Positions 9,205-18,627 of a stretch of DNA of 64,000 nt are shown one piece after another. Positions within the stretch are counted from its first letter, which is position 1. The number at the start of each line of letters is the position of its first letter. Source of the DNA: Nostoc sp. NMS8 (GTDB taxonomy: Bacteria; Cyanobacteriota; Cyanobacteriia; Cyanobacteriales; Nostocaceae); NCBI RefSeq assembly GCF_017115045.1, contig NZ_JABXKK010000093.1, forward strand, positions 1-64,000, given 5' to 3'. A program made the position numbers and the translations under genes. The notes below the pieces were generated by a model. The model was not told where the DNA came from, searched no databases, and saw only the letters and a list, made by a program, of their open reading frames with translations.

Positions 9205-9238
9205 ATGTACAGTAGTAAATTTATTTACTACTGTACAT
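9205..9238. repeat. Perfect 34-bp palindrome between two genes
   Basis: ATGTACAGTAGTAAAT (9205-9220), then TT, then the exact complement ATTTACTACTGTACAT (9223-9238). It lies 31 bp beyond the kinase stop codon and about 140 bp upstream of the DUF2267 start, both on the minus strand. It could be a terminator stem (no long T-run follows) or an operator. Confidence 0.55.
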
Positions 9239-9269
9239 CTATCACAGGAAACAGAAATTTCTGATCAAA

Positions 9270-10754
9270 TTAAGACTCAAGAGTTATTGGTAAAGTGATA
9301 GTAAAGGTAGTGCCAATGCCTTGGGTACTTTCAACTTGAATATGACCCTGGTGATGTTCGACAATAGCTTGAGCGATCGCTAATCCCAATCCTGAACCAG
9401 TAGCGCTAGCTGTAGCTGTATTCCCAGTCCGATGAGTACGTGCCGGATCTACTCGATAAAAACGGTCAAACAAGTGTGGTAGTGATTCTGCTGGAATTCC
9501 AACTCCGGTATCACTCACCTTAACTTGCAACTGGGCACTAGTGTTACGTAATCCAGAAACGCGATTTATTCCCTCAATCCGCGCCAATTCCACTTTCACC
9601 TGTCCACCTGCTGGAGTATAATGCAAGGCGTTAGCAATTAAATTTGTGAACAGCCGCACCAATTGATCCCAATTGCCCACAAAGGTAAACCAATTTTCCA
9701 GTAATTCTGGGCTAGTTTCAGAGGCAGGAGGATCAACTAAGTCCAGAGAAAGGGCGATTTCTTTTTCAGGGACTAACAATTGTTGTTCTTCAACCACCTC
9801 CATCAGCAAAGCATCCAGTGGACAAGGTGAAAAAGTATCTTTGCTAATACCACTATCCTGCCGTGCAAGGAAAAGTAAGTCATTGACTAGCTTACCTAAA
9901 CGCTGCGTTAACCGTTCCACCACCTTTAACTGTTGCCGATACTGCAAAGAAGTAGTTGTTTCTGTCTCTGCTAAATCCAAGTCAGCAAGAGCAACTTGCA
10001 CATTAGTTTGAATCAAAGTAATAGGACTTCTAAGTTCGTGAGAAGCATCAGCAGTAAATTGTTTGAGGCGTTGATAAGACTCGCCGACAGGTTCCATTGC
10101 TTTACCCGAAAGAAACCAACCACTTGCACCTACCGAAAGCACCATTAACCCTATACCTAGCGCCAAATCAAAAATTAACTGGCGACTGGGTTTAGTGACT
10201 TCAAACCAGGGATGACTAACACGCAGATATCCTAATACTTGCCGTCTCACTTCCACCCGTTGTGTGACTTGTCGTAATAAGAGTGGGGAAGGTGGTGCCC
10301 CCTCTGGGGATAAGGGGTAATGGGAAGTTAGCAATTTGGAATTTTCATTCCCTCCCTTGACTACACGCACAGTTTCACCAGTACGGTTAGCACGAATGGG
10401 AATATTTAGAGGTTCCGATAGCGTTGACCAAAGTAATTTTCCAGTCGGACTAAACCATTCTAGGTCGATGTGGTCATCTTCTACAGTATCGGTATTGTCA
10501 CGAAGACTGGCTTCTACATTAATGCGAAATTTATCTGCATCAGCATCAATTGGCTCAAATATCAGCGTAGACGCACAGCGGCTAGTTGTAAGACAACGCT
10601 CCACTATTTCTACTACATGATTAAGGGTGTCATCAATCCGCTCAATCAATGTACTGCGGACGTATAAATAAACGCCACTGGCAAATAGTAATAGTAATAC
10701 AGCAGTAACAGCAGTGTACCAAATTGCAAGACGGCGGCGAGTAGCCTGAAACAT
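9270..10754 (-). CDS. RppB-like sensor histidine kinase
   Basis: A 494-residue kinase with two membrane segments (residues about 12-32 and 193-214) enclosing a sensor loop of about 160 residues. The H-box is 'FTADASHELRSPITL', with the phosphorylated His at 239. The ATPase N-box 'NLIANALHYTP' and the G-boxes 'DTGVGIP' and 'GSGLGLAIAQAIVEHH' are intact. The loop sequence ('DLEWFSPTGKLLWSTLSEPL') and overall plan match the cyanobacterial RppB/NrsS type, known from work on redox and metal sensing. A matching RppA-like regulator lies 5.8 kb away at 16575 rather than next door. It is probably their pair, but this is inferred. Confidence 0.8.
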   Translation of the reverse strand: MFQATRRRLAIWYTAVTAVLLLLFASGVYLYVRSTLIERIDDTLNHVVEIVERCLTTSRCASTLIFEPIDADADKFRINVEASLRDNTDTVEDDHIDLEWFSPTGKLLWSTLSEPLNIPIRANRTGETVRVVKGGNENSKLLTSHYPLSPEGAPPSPLLLRQVTQRVEVRRQVLGYLRVSHPWFEVTKPSRQLIFDLALGIGLMVLSVGASGWFLSGKAMEPVGESYQRLKQFTADASHELRSPITLIQTNVQVALADLDLAETETTTSLQYRQQLKVVERLTQRLGKLVNDLLFLARQDSGISKDTFSPCPLDALLMEVVEEQQLLVPEKEIALSLDLVDPPASETSPELLENWFTFVGNWDQLVRLFTNLIANALHYTPAGGQVKVELARIEGINRVSGLRNTSAQLQVKVSDTGVGIPAESLPHLFDRFYRVDPARTHRTGNTATASATGSGLGLAIAQAIVEHHQGHIQVESTQGIGTTFTITLPITLES

Positions 10755-11142
10755 ATTTGTTACCTAAATTTTTGACTGAATATCTACATTACGTGTTTGT
10801 ACGGCTAAAAAGTAGCTCAATTTTCTTGCTCTGGTAATTTTGCTGAGGTTTAATTTTTACTGAAGAATTACACTCTTGTTGCAGTAAATCTGCTTAATCC
10901 TCTTTTATTCTTTACAGACAAGATAAAAAATCGGTTTTCTTAGGCTATTTATAGCGAATTAACCAAAACGATTGTTGAATAAATTTAAATAAATCAACAA
11001 AAACCTAAGTTTTAAAAATTAAATTGTTGCAAGTTTCTGATAATTACAAATTTATTTTTGTTGCCAAGGTAACGAGGGTCAATGTCCAGCAATTTAAATT
11101 CATTCTAATTTTTATTATTGATCTACCAAGCAGTATACTTAT
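10755..11142. other. Divergent AT-rich intergenic region
   Basis: This 388-bp stretch separates the kinase and the large envelope protein, which are divergently transcribed, so it must hold both promoters. It is rich in A/T with several TAAATT runs. I see no clear operator, tRNA or repeat. Confidence 0.5.
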
Positions 11143-14100
11143 ATGGTGGAAACTCGTAAAATTTTAAGCTCAAGAATTTTAAGAATCTCGTTAAAGAGAT
11201 TAAATAAACATCTAAGAATAATTACAACTTACTTTTTATCTTCAACACTTCTGTTCAAAATAATATTAGTACAATTTTCTGCAATCGCCTTAGAGTTTGA
11301 TGGCAAAGATAAGATTACTTTAACTACAAAAAATAATCCAAACACTATTGATGGTAATTCGCTAAAATTTGAAAGTTTAGATAAATCCCCAAGTCAAGCT
11401 CTATTAAGACAAACTTTAAAAACTGCTAATCCTAACTTATATATAACTAAAAAGTTATCCAAATTTAACAAAATTAATTTAATTAGAGAAAATAATGTAA
11501 ATGCTACTAATAAGAGTTTCCTTAAATCGGTTGAAGGAGGCATGAGGAGCAAATCATCTGGGGATTCAAACCCGGATGATTTGGCAGCCCTAAAAGAGAT
11601 TCCAGTGGAGGTCTTAAACCCTTGCCCTCTCTGGTCGGAGCAGAAGAAAGATAGCACAGAATTAGCGAGTTACACTACCTCCTGCACAACGATCGCGGAC
11701 TCAGACTTATTAAAGCAAACTTTAAAAGATCCCAATTCTAACTTAGATAAAACTAAACAATTATCCAAGCTTATTGAAATCGATTTAATTGAAGAAAATC
11801 ATCCAAGTCATAGTAATAAGAGTTTGCTCAACTCGGATAAATTAGATAGTTTGCAAAGTCAAACTCCATTAAAACAAACTTTAAAAGATCCCAATTCTAA
11901 CTTAGATAAAACTAAACAATTATCCAGACTTACTGAAATCGATTTAATTGGACAAAATCATCCAAGTCATAGTAATAAGAGTTTGCTCAACTCGGATAAA
12001 CTAGATAGTTTGCAAAGTCAAACTCCATTAAAACAAACTTTAAAATATCCCAATTCTAACTTAGACAAAACCAAACAATTATCCAAACTTGCTGAAATCG
12101 ATTTAATTGGACAAAATCATCCAACCCATAGTAGTAAAAGTTTGCTCAACCCGGATAAATTAGATAGTTTGCAAAGTCAAATTTCATTAAAACAAACTTT
12201 AAAAACTCCTAACTCTAACTTAGATGAAACTAAAGAGTCATCCCAATTTACCATAGCCGATGTTATTCCAATTGAACAATATAAAGTAGAGCCTCCTAAA
12301 CCATCTGATGAAGGTGAAGAAGAAACTAAACCAAATACAACTAAACCATACACACCAACACAAGAAATCCTAATAGAAAAACTACGTAGTTCAAAAAAGC
12401 AACAACAAGTAAAACAAAAACAAATAATTATTGATGCTCTCACATTTAGTGCGAATAAATATCCTTGGATTGTTAACCCAACAGATAACCTTACCTTCTC
12501 CACAGAATTATTTAAGCCAAATGAAGATGAAAATTATATAGATACGGATATAAGTGTAAGATTTTCTGGGGATAATCAGATTATTAATAAATTTACTTAT
12601 GCTAAATTCCCTAAAGCTGACCAATTTTATTGGGTTCTCGATAATAATAGAATTGTAGTTGAAACTAAAGGCTCCCAAGTAGGCATTCTCTCTCAAGGAA
12701 GACAAACCAATACTTATATCACCCAAAATGTGACCTCCCAGCAGGCATTTTGGGGATTGCAAACCCTGTTCGCTATACCTACAGATTTTCAAAATTTAGG
12801 TGGAGATGTTGGTACTGATAATTTTTCTATAATTTCAATAGCAGGAGAATTGGTAAATCCTGAAGGTATACCTGCTGGCAGAGTTATTATTAATAGTGGG
12901 ATTGACACAAACAACCCTAATGTCACGGTTCTCAAAAATCCTATTCCAAATATTGGTAGTGCCTCTACTTTAAGTGTGAGTGGTGGGCAAGCTTTATTTC
13001 AAGCTTTAGATGCTATTAATGCTCCCAAAATTCTCCAAGGCTTTCCAACAACGAATATACAACCTTTACTGGATAATGGAAATGTCCAACTTCAAGTAGG
13101 TGAAGTTATTCCTAATAGCGCCCTCGAAGCTGCTGGTATCTTCTGGGGAAATATCCTGACGGGAGAAGGTTTTGGTTTTACTGCTCCTGTGTCTTCTTTT
13201 CCAGGTATTAAGATTGCCCAACTTGGAAAATTTGATAACTTTGATTTGTTAAATGTAGCAGTCAATCCTTTTCTCTCTCAATCCGAGAAAGACTTTCATT
13301 ATCTTAACTCTTTACAATGGCTATCTTTAGGAAGAAGACAACCTGTATTTGAGACACTATCTCAAACTCAAGAAATTTCTGATTGGCACAGACTTTATGT
13401 TAGCCATCCTCATAATCGTAGCTTAATTCAATATGATCCAGTTGCAATTAAAGCTACTTATACAAATATTTTTTCTGCTCCAGGATTATCTCTAACAGCT
13501 AAATTCAGCGATACTAGTATTGATGCTATTCAATCAGTGAATTCTACATTAGGCTTGCTATTAGGTGGAGTTTTTGAAGCTATTAAAATCGATAATATTC
13601 AACATGGTCTAGAAGAAGCTAGACAAAAATTTAAGAATGGAGAAGGTTTTACTCCTCTAAATACACCTGCTACAGCTGACCAAAGAAGACAAATTAATAA
13701 TAGGCTGAATCGTACTTTATCTTATGCCAATGCATCCAGTGGACTAGAGCAAGTATCTGGAACTTATACACTTCCCAGTCAAGTTACTCCTAATAACTCC
13801 AGCATTTTGCAAATAAGAACGGGAAACTACAAACGAGCCGTTCAGTTTCTTGAAAGAAATATCACTATTTTAAATGAAGGTGATACGTTTTTTTCCGATC
13901 TCAGGCTTTCTAATAAAACATTCGGCCCTCTAACTTACATTGGTATCCCAATTCCTTTAAATGATACTTCCATTAATCCTATTAACGAATCTTCTGCCGC
14001 AGAAGTAATTTTGACAAACCCCCAAGGGCAACAATTTGTACAAAAATTTAATTCAGCAGATACAACATTAGTACCGCTCCAGGTGCGAGCAGCTGATTTA

Positions 14101-14865
14101 GCATTTGATTATATGGAACTCACTAGAGTTGACAAAATAGGTGTTAGTTTTAATAACTTTAATGGTTATCTATCTTTACCCACAGTTGAATTATTAGCAG
14201 CAGGTTCTTCTGGAAATTTTAACTATAGTGCCAATTTAGGAACGTGGTTTAATGTAGATGCCAACTCAGCACCAGGCATTTCCAATAATAATTTGGGAAT
14301 AGAAGAACCAACTTTTGGTATTTATACTAATATACTCCTCAACTATATTAAAACTGATGTCCGGTTAAATTCAGCTAAAAAGCCTGTAGCTATTAATACT
14401 CACGTACCATATTTGAGATTTAATTGGAATAGTGCCTCTAATAAAAATAATCCTTTCTCTACTTTTTTAAGTTATCTATATCAGCATCAAGAAAGAAATT
14501 TCGGTTTCTCTTTAGCTCCTGGTGTAGCTTTTATTGAGAATAATAGCAATGGGGAATTTTTAGGTCTTTTTAATGGTGAATTTAGTACTAGTTATGGTTT
14601 AAATCTAAAGACAGACCTAGAGATGGGCAAAGAATATTTCTTTGAATTTCAAGGGTTACAAAGAGTTAGCAAAAATATTTCAGCTGGTGCTTATCTAAAA
14701 AATTATAGTGTTAACAATATTGGTTTGAACAGTCGAGTTTCTGGCTTCAACTATGGAATTATTTTGAGGCACAGTTTCCCAGATAATAGTGTATTTATAG
14801 AAACTCAAATTGGTACAGGTGAAAATGGTTTTGACCTTAAGCTTCAAGGTGGTTATCGATTTTAA
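11143..14865 (+). CDS. Large repeat-containing envelope protein, probable C-terminal beta-barrel
   Basis: A 1240-residue protein that I do not recognise. A long basic N-region and hydrophobic stretch (residues about 26-48, '...FKIILVQFSAIAL') look like a signal peptide. Residues 190-348 are three tandem 53-residue repeats, with a partial fourth from 349 and a degenerate copy at about 88. An acidic linker follows (about 385-400). The last 350 residues alternate polar and aromatic residues, and the chain ends '...LKLQGGYRF', with the terminal Phe typical of outer-membrane barrels. An outer-membrane or surface location is inferred. Codon use is AT-rich compared with hisG and the kinase, which hints at transfer or fast evolution. 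A hairpin terminator follows. Confidence 0.65.
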   Translation: MVETRKILSSRILRISLKRLNKHLRIITTYFLSSTLLFKIILVQFSAIALEFDGKDKITLTTKNNPNTIDGNSLKFESLDKSPSQALLRQTLKTANPNLYITKKLSKFNKINLIRENNVNATNKSFLKSVEGGMRSKSSGDSNPDDLAALKEIPVEVLNPCPLWSEQKKDSTELASYTTSCTTIADSDLLKQTLKDPNSNLDKTKQLSKLIEIDLIEENHPSHSNKSLLNSDKLDSLQSQTPLKQTLKDPNSNLDKTKQLSRLTEIDLIGQNHPSHSNKSLLNSDKLDSLQSQTPLKQTLKYPNSNLDKTKQLSKLAEIDLIGQNHPTHSSKSLLNPDKLDSLQSQISLKQTLKTPNSNLDETKESSQFTIADVIPIEQYKVEPPKPSDEGEEETKPNTTKPYTPTQEILIEKLRSSKKQQQVKQKQIIIDALTFSANKYPWIVNPTDNLTFSTELFKPNEDENYIDTDISVRFSGDNQIINKFTYAKFPKADQFYWVLDNNRIVVETKGSQVGILSQGRQTNTYITQNVTSQQAFWGLQTLFAIPTDFQNLGGDVGTDNFSIISIAGELVNPEGIPAGRVIINSGIDTNNPNVTVLKNPIPNIGSASTLSVSGGQALFQALDAINAPKILQGFPTTNIQPLLDNGNVQLQVGEVIPNSALEAAGIFWGNILTGEGFGFTAPVSSFPGIKIAQLGKFDNFDLLNVAVNPFLSQSEKDFHYLNSLQWLSLGRRQPVFETLSQTQEISDWHRLYVSHPHNRSLIQYDPVAIKATYTNIFSAPGLSLTAKFSDTSIDAIQSVNSTLGLLLGGVFEAIKIDNIQHGLEEARQKFKNGEGFTPLNTPATADQRRQINNRLNRTLSYANASSGLEQVSGTYTLPSQVTPNNSSILQIRTGNYKRAVQFLERNITILNEGDTFFSDLRLSNKTFGPLTYIGIPIPLNDTSINPINESSAAEVILTNPQGQQFVQKFNSADTTLVPLQVRAADLAFDYMELTRVDKIGVSFNNFNGYLSLPTVELLAAGSSGNFNYSANLGTWFNVDANSAPGISNNNLGIEEPTFGIYTNILLNYIKTDVRLNSAKKPVAINTHVPYLRFNWNSASNKNNPFSTFLSYLYQHQERNFGFSLAPGVAFIENNSNGEFLGLFNGEFSTSYGLNLKTDLEMGKEYFFEFQGLQRVSKNISAGAYLKNYSVNNIGLNSRVSGFNYGIILRHSFPDNSVFIETQIGTGENGFDLKLQGGYRF
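11710..12186 (+). repeat. Three tandem 159-bp repeats inside the envelope gene
   Basis: Units begin at 11710, 11869 and 12028, each exactly 159 bp (53 codons). A partial copy starts at 12187. Each unit begins 'LKQTLK.PNSNLD.TKQLS' and ends '...LDSLQSQTP'. Units 1-3 are nearly identical at DNA level, so they arose recently or are kept uniform by recombination. Confidence 0.9.
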
Positions 14866-14890
14866 TAGTATTAATGTAACGCACCAAAAT

Positions 14891-14915
14891 AGAGACGTTG
14901 CAATCCAACGTCTCT
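14891..14915 (+). terminator. Hairpin downstream of the envelope protein gene
   Basis: AGAGACGTTG (14891-14900) and CAACGTCTCT (14906-14915) with a 5-nt loop, 25 bp after the stop codon. The same hairpin sequence is a common dispersed element in cyanobacteria, so it may be both a repeat and a terminator. Only AAAAC follows, not a T-run. Confidence 0.5.
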
Positions 14916-14988
14916 AAAACATTAAATAAAAATATTACTGACTTATTTAATCAGTAAGGAATCTAAGCCTTTTAATTGTAAATCCTGT

Positions 14989-15420
14989 CTAATCTAAAGC
15001 ACCCAAAGGATTATTACCAGCGCCGGCTCGGATTATAGTTGTCATATCTTCAATCGAAGCACCATTATTTAATAAATTAGCCGTCGTATCAATAAACGAG
15101 TTTGGGCTAGAGACTGTGGTAGTTTTTACTACTCCTGGAGTTATAGTTAGACTAGTTATGGTTTCGTCATTTCCGCCTATTATCCCTCCGTAAGTAGGTG
15201 TAATTTTTACACCTCCGTCAAAGTAAGAGCCAGAAGGTAAAGTTACCTCGCCACTGACACTGAGAAATGCACCAGAAGGTTTAATAATACTAACAGCACC
15301 ACGAGCAGTAGCTTGTTGTGCATTTACTGGCGCTGCTAAAAAATTTCCTACACTCACTAACCCGAATAGGCAGATACTTCCCCTAAGTATTATGGATAAA
15401 TTGTTAGAGAAACTATTCAT
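14989..15420 (-). CDS. Small secreted protein of unknown function
   Basis: A 143-residue protein with a signal peptide ('ICLFGLVSVGNFLAAPVNAQ', cleavage near residue 35). The mature part is rich in Thr, Ser and Gly with beta-strand character ('GAFLSVSGEVTLPSGSYFDG'). It is convergent with the large envelope protein gene. It has no recognised domain. Its length and composition fit a periplasmic or exported protein of the kind abundant in Nostoc-type genomes. Confidence 0.65.
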   Translation of the reverse strand: MNSFSNNLSIILRGSICLFGLVSVGNFLAAPVNAQQATARGAVSIIKPSGAFLSVSGEVTLPSGSYFDGGVKITPTYGGIIGGNDETITSLTITPGVVKTTTVSSPNSFIDTTANLLNNGASIEDMTTIIRAGAGNNPLGALD

Positions 15421-15871
15421 GTTTTATAAACCCCTCATGCTTTTCGCTTTAAGCTCGTTCCCAGATTTTGCTTGGGAATGCAGATTCCACCTGAACTAGC
15501 AAAAGTAGAGGCGTAATCTTTTTTTAATTTCTTTTTACAGATAAAAATATATGACCCTGGCTGTGAGCATTTTGTTAAGAATGGACATTTTTCGGGTGCG
15601 TATTCTTACGCAACGGCTCTAACTATTCTTCGGTGAGTGTTTCAGGGTTTATATGGATATCACAAAGCTGTGTGAAGGGATGATGAGGAGTTGCGGTAAT
15701 TCACCAACGCTTTGATTCCATTTGCTAAGGGGTTAAAGAAAAAATTGTAGGTTGGGTGGAGGCTTTGCGTAACCCAACCTACGTATAATGCACTATTTTA
15801 AGCTTGCCACGCTAGTAGTGTTAGCGATCGCAAAGGTTTGTAGAAGCTTCATTACGAATTACAAATTGGTG
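15421..15871. other. Intergenic region with a small hairpin repeat
   Basis: About 450 bp without a convincing gene. It contains the hairpin GTAGGTTGGGT (15747-15757) and ACCCAACCTAC (15772-15782), a widespread cyanobacterial dispersed repeat. The rest shows no recognisable feature. Confidence 0.6.
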
Positions 15872-16516
15872 TTAAACCTCCACCAAAACTACTTCCCGTA
15901 GTTTGGCAATCACATCATTTAGATTACCCGTGTTCAGGCGATAACTCAAAGGATGGGCGATCAATCGCGCTGTGCTTTCATACAGAGTAGCGATTTCAAT
16001 TAAACCATTTTCGCGCAAAGTTCGCCCTGTCGAAACTAAATCCACGATCGCTTCTGACATACCAGTAATTGGGCCTAGTTCTACTGAACCATACAATGGC
16101 ACTATTTCCACAGGCAAATCGAGACTGTGGAAATATTCACGAGCGCAATTCACATATTTTGAAGCAACTCTACCATGTGGTGGTAAATCTAAAGGCGATG
16201 TATAAGAACTGGATGCTTTTACCGCCACTGACATCCGACAATGACCAAACTGCAAATCTACCAAGTGGGCAACTTGCGGCTGTTTCTCTCGCAGCACATC
16301 GTAACCGACAATCCCCAGTTGTGCCTGACCATATTCCACATAGACAGGTACATCCTGCGCGCGCACCAGTAAAGCTTTGGCAATTCCTTTTGTGTCAGGA
16401 ATTTGAAGTTGGCGAGTTCCTGAATCTAAAAAAGCACTAAAATCTAATCCCACACCTTGTAGCAGGCGGATGCTATTTTTAAGTAGTTCCCCTTTTGGCA
16501 ATGCAACAGTCAGCAT
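15872..16516 (-). CDS. hisG: ATP phosphoribosyltransferase, short form (HisG)
   Basis: A 214-residue enzyme that joins ATP and PRPP, the first step of histidine synthesis. It begins 'MLTVALPKGEL'. 'VGYDVLRE' and the PRPP-binding 'EAIVDLVSTGRTLRENGL' are clear. The length marks the short HisG type, which lacks the regulatory C-terminal domain and needs the separate HisZ subunit (not in this window). It is divergent from the RppA-like regulator across only 58 bp, so the two promoters must overlap or be very close. Confidence 0.95.
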   Translation of the reverse strand: MLTVALPKGELLKNSIRLLQGVGLDFSAFLDSGTRQLQIPDTKGIAKALLVRAQDVPVYVEYGQAQLGIVGYDVLREKQPQVAHLVDLQFGHCRMSVAVKASSSYTSPLDLPPHGRVASKYVNCAREYFHSLDLPVEIVPLYGSVELGPITGMSEAIVDLVSTGRTLRENGLIEIATLYESTARLIAHPLSYRLNTGNLNDVIAKLREVVLVEV

Positions 16517-16574
16517 TCTTTTTCTTAGTATCCTTGGCGTTCCGGCAATTGAATAATATTGAGAATATCTCTAT

Positions 16575-17288
16575 ATGCTTACCACAAGCAGCATGATAAT
16601 TTTATTAGTTGATGATGAAATTGAATTAACTCAACCCTTGAGTCGCTTGTTAACTCGTGAGGGTTACGCTGTAGATGCCGCTTATGATGGGACATCTGGC
16701 AGCGAACTGGCACAAGCAGGCAGTTATGACCTACTGATTTTAGATTGGATGCTGCCAGGAAAAACGGGGTTAGAGATTTGTCAGGAATTGCGACGCCAAA
16801 GCAAAACCACTCCCGTGCTGTTTCTCACAGCTAAAGATACTCTCGATGACCGCGTTGAAGGTTTAGATGCTGGTGCGGACGATTACTTAGTTAAACCTTT
16901 TGAACTGCGAGAGTTACTAGCCAGAGTCCGCGCTTTATTGCGTCGTTCCGGTTCTCAAATCTATGAAACTACCACCGGACGACTTACTGTCGCTGATTTA
17001 GAACTCGATTGTGACAATCAAGTTGCCTATCGTCAGGGACGGATAATTGAACTATCGCAAAAAGAAAGCCAGTTATTGCAATACTTTATGGAACACACTG
17101 GACAGTTGTTAACTCATGCCCAGATTATGCAAAATTTGTGGCAAGAGGAAGAACCCAGTAGCAATGTGATTGCGGCATTAATTCGTTTGCTGCGGCGTAA
17201 GATTGAGGTGGGTAAGGAAACTACGCTGATTCACACAGTTTATGGTAAAGGCTATCGTTTTGGTGCTTCATCAGTAGAGTCAATTTAG
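16575..17288 (+). CDS. rppA: OmpR-type response regulator, RppA-like
   Basis: A 237-residue regulator. The receiver domain (residues about 7-120) has the acidic pair in 'LLVDDE', the phosphorylated Asp57 in 'LLILDWMLPGKTG', and 'FLTAKD' and 'LVKPF'. The C-terminal winged helix (about 140-232) ends 'IHTVYGKGYRF'. The sequence strongly resembles the cyanobacterial RppA/NrsR regulators, which pair with an RppB-type kinase such as the one at 9270. An alternative start is Met7 (16593), since homologues usually begin 'M.ILLVDDE'. It is transcribed away from hisG. Confidence 0.85.
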   Translation: MLTTSSMIILLVDDEIELTQPLSRLLTREGYAVDAAYDGTSGSELAQAGSYDLLILDWMLPGKTGLEICQELRRQSKTTPVLFLTAKDTLDDRVEGLDAGADDYLVKPFELRELLARVRALLRRSGSQIYETTTGRLTVADLELDCDNQVAYRQGRIIELSQKESQLLQYFMEHTGQLLTHAQIMQNLWQEEEPSSNVIAALIRLLRRKIEVGKETTLIHTVYGKGYRFGASSVESI

Positions 17289-17397
17289 CGAAGAAATTTT
17301 TGTGGGCACTGCTTAGTATTTGCTTAAACCCTAATTTTTATGTTGTGGGCATTATCCACCCTACGGTAATTTGATTTTTACTAGGAGAGAAAAAATA

Positions 17398-18030
17398 ATG
17401 GTCATCAGCCTGAAAGAACTTTTAGACGACCCAAAGCTTGCAGATATTGATGATCCAGAGGAAAAGTTTATCACTAGTGGGGTAAGCTGGCAAATGTATG
17501 AAGCTTTACTAGCCAAACTAGAAGATAATTCTCATTACCGTGTCACCTATTTGGATGAAATCTTAGAAATTGTGTCGCCGTCTATAAGACATGAAAATAT
17601 CAAAAAACGTTTGGCTATTTTGATAGAACGCTATCTCTACTTAAAGCGAATTCGATTCAACCCAATGGGAAGTTCCACAATTAAAAAACAACTCAAGCAA
17701 GCCGGGGTTGAACCAGATGAATGTTACTCGCTTTACGAGCCGAAAAATATCCCAGATTTAGCTATTGAGGTGAACATCACTAGTGGAAGCATTGATAAAT
17801 TAGAAATTTATCGCCGTTTAGGAGTTGCGGAAGTTTGGATTTGGCAATTCAATCGGCTCAGACTTTACCACTTACGGGAAGAAACACCGTCTGAGTTTTT
17901 AGAGACTTACGGCTACGAACAAATTACGTCAAGTGAATTATTGCTAGAACTGAATATTGATTTATTAGAACAATGTATTCAGATTTCAGACGAGATTCAA
18001 GCCATTGACGAATTTGAACGAGGTGCGTAA
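17398..18030 (+). CDS. Uma2 family (DUF820) putative restriction-type nuclease
   Basis: A 210-residue protein of the Uma2 family, which has a PD-(D/E)XK nuclease fold and is greatly expanded in cyanobacteria. 'YLDEILEIVSPS' and 'IPDLAIEVNITSGSIDKLEI' with 'LGVAEVWIW' provide the typical Asp, Glu and Lys of the fold. Its physiological role is unknown. The ATG at 17398 follows AGGAG at 17383-17387 at good spacing, so it is preferred to the TTG at 17371. The gene is followed by a minisatellite. Confidence 0.85.
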   Translation: MVISLKELLDDPKLADIDDPEEKFITSGVSWQMYEALLAKLEDNSHYRVTYLDEILEIVSPSIRHENIKKRLAILIERYLYLKRIRFNPMGSSTIKKQLKQAGVEPDECYSLYEPKNIPDLAIEVNITSGSIDKLEIYRRLGVAEVWIWQFNRLRLYHLREETPSEFLETYGYEQITSSELLLELNIDLLEQCIQISDEIQAIDEFERGA

Positions 18031-18240
18031 GTTTAGTAAAATTGCGCGTAGGCGTAGCACATCGCTATTTGCGATCGCTTTACAATAGCCTCATTATTTC
18101 ATTTTTGAAGGGAAAGGCATAACTCTCGAAGTTCGCGCACAAGTAGGCATCAAAACGAGAATGGCTATATTTTGCTGTTGATTGATAAGTTTTGTTTAAG
18201 CGTTGTGAACGAAGACATAAGTTTTGTCACAAAAACACAA

Positions 18241-18520
18241 GCATTCTGGACGAAACAAGTTGTGTTGTGGACGAACGGACAAGTTTTCTGTAACAACGGA
18301 CAAGCATTCTGGACGAAACAAGTTGTGTTGTGGACGAACGGACAAGTTTTCTGAACCAAACAAGTTGTGTTGTGGACGAACGGACAAGTTTTCTGAACCA
18401 AACAAGTTGTGTTGTGGACGAACGGACAAGTTTTCTGAACCAAACAAGTTGTGTTGTGGACGAACGGACAAGTTTTCTGAACCAAACAAGTTGTGTTGTG
18501 AACGAACAGACAAGCTGTGG
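18241..18520. repeat. Minisatellite of 42-bp units (one 63-bp spacing)
   Basis: The core ACAAGTTGTGTTGTGGACGA recurs at 18255, 18318, 18360, 18402, 18444 and 18486, with spacings of 63, then 42 four times. All spacings are multiples of 21. The alternating sub-unit CAAGTTTTCTGAACCAAA fills the rest. Several frames on both strands stay open throughout simply because the period is a multiple of three. There are no unique spacers, so it is not CRISPR. Degenerate flanking copies reach about 18600. Confidence 0.9.
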
Positions 18521-18627
18521 TAACGAAAACAACTTTATTTTTAACGTCCACTTCTGTTTTGGTAATAAATTGACAAGCTGTTGCGATCACGGCAACTTTA
18601 TTGGTAACGTAGCTACTGCAAAAATAC

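Noticed and set aside
18241..18520. Possible CRISPR array
   Set aside because: The repeats are directly tandem with no unique spacers, and there are no cas genes.
18165..18590. Repeat-rich open frames on both strands across the minisatellite
   Set aside because: They stay open only because the period is a multiple of three. No start signals or non-repeat conserved sequence support a protein.
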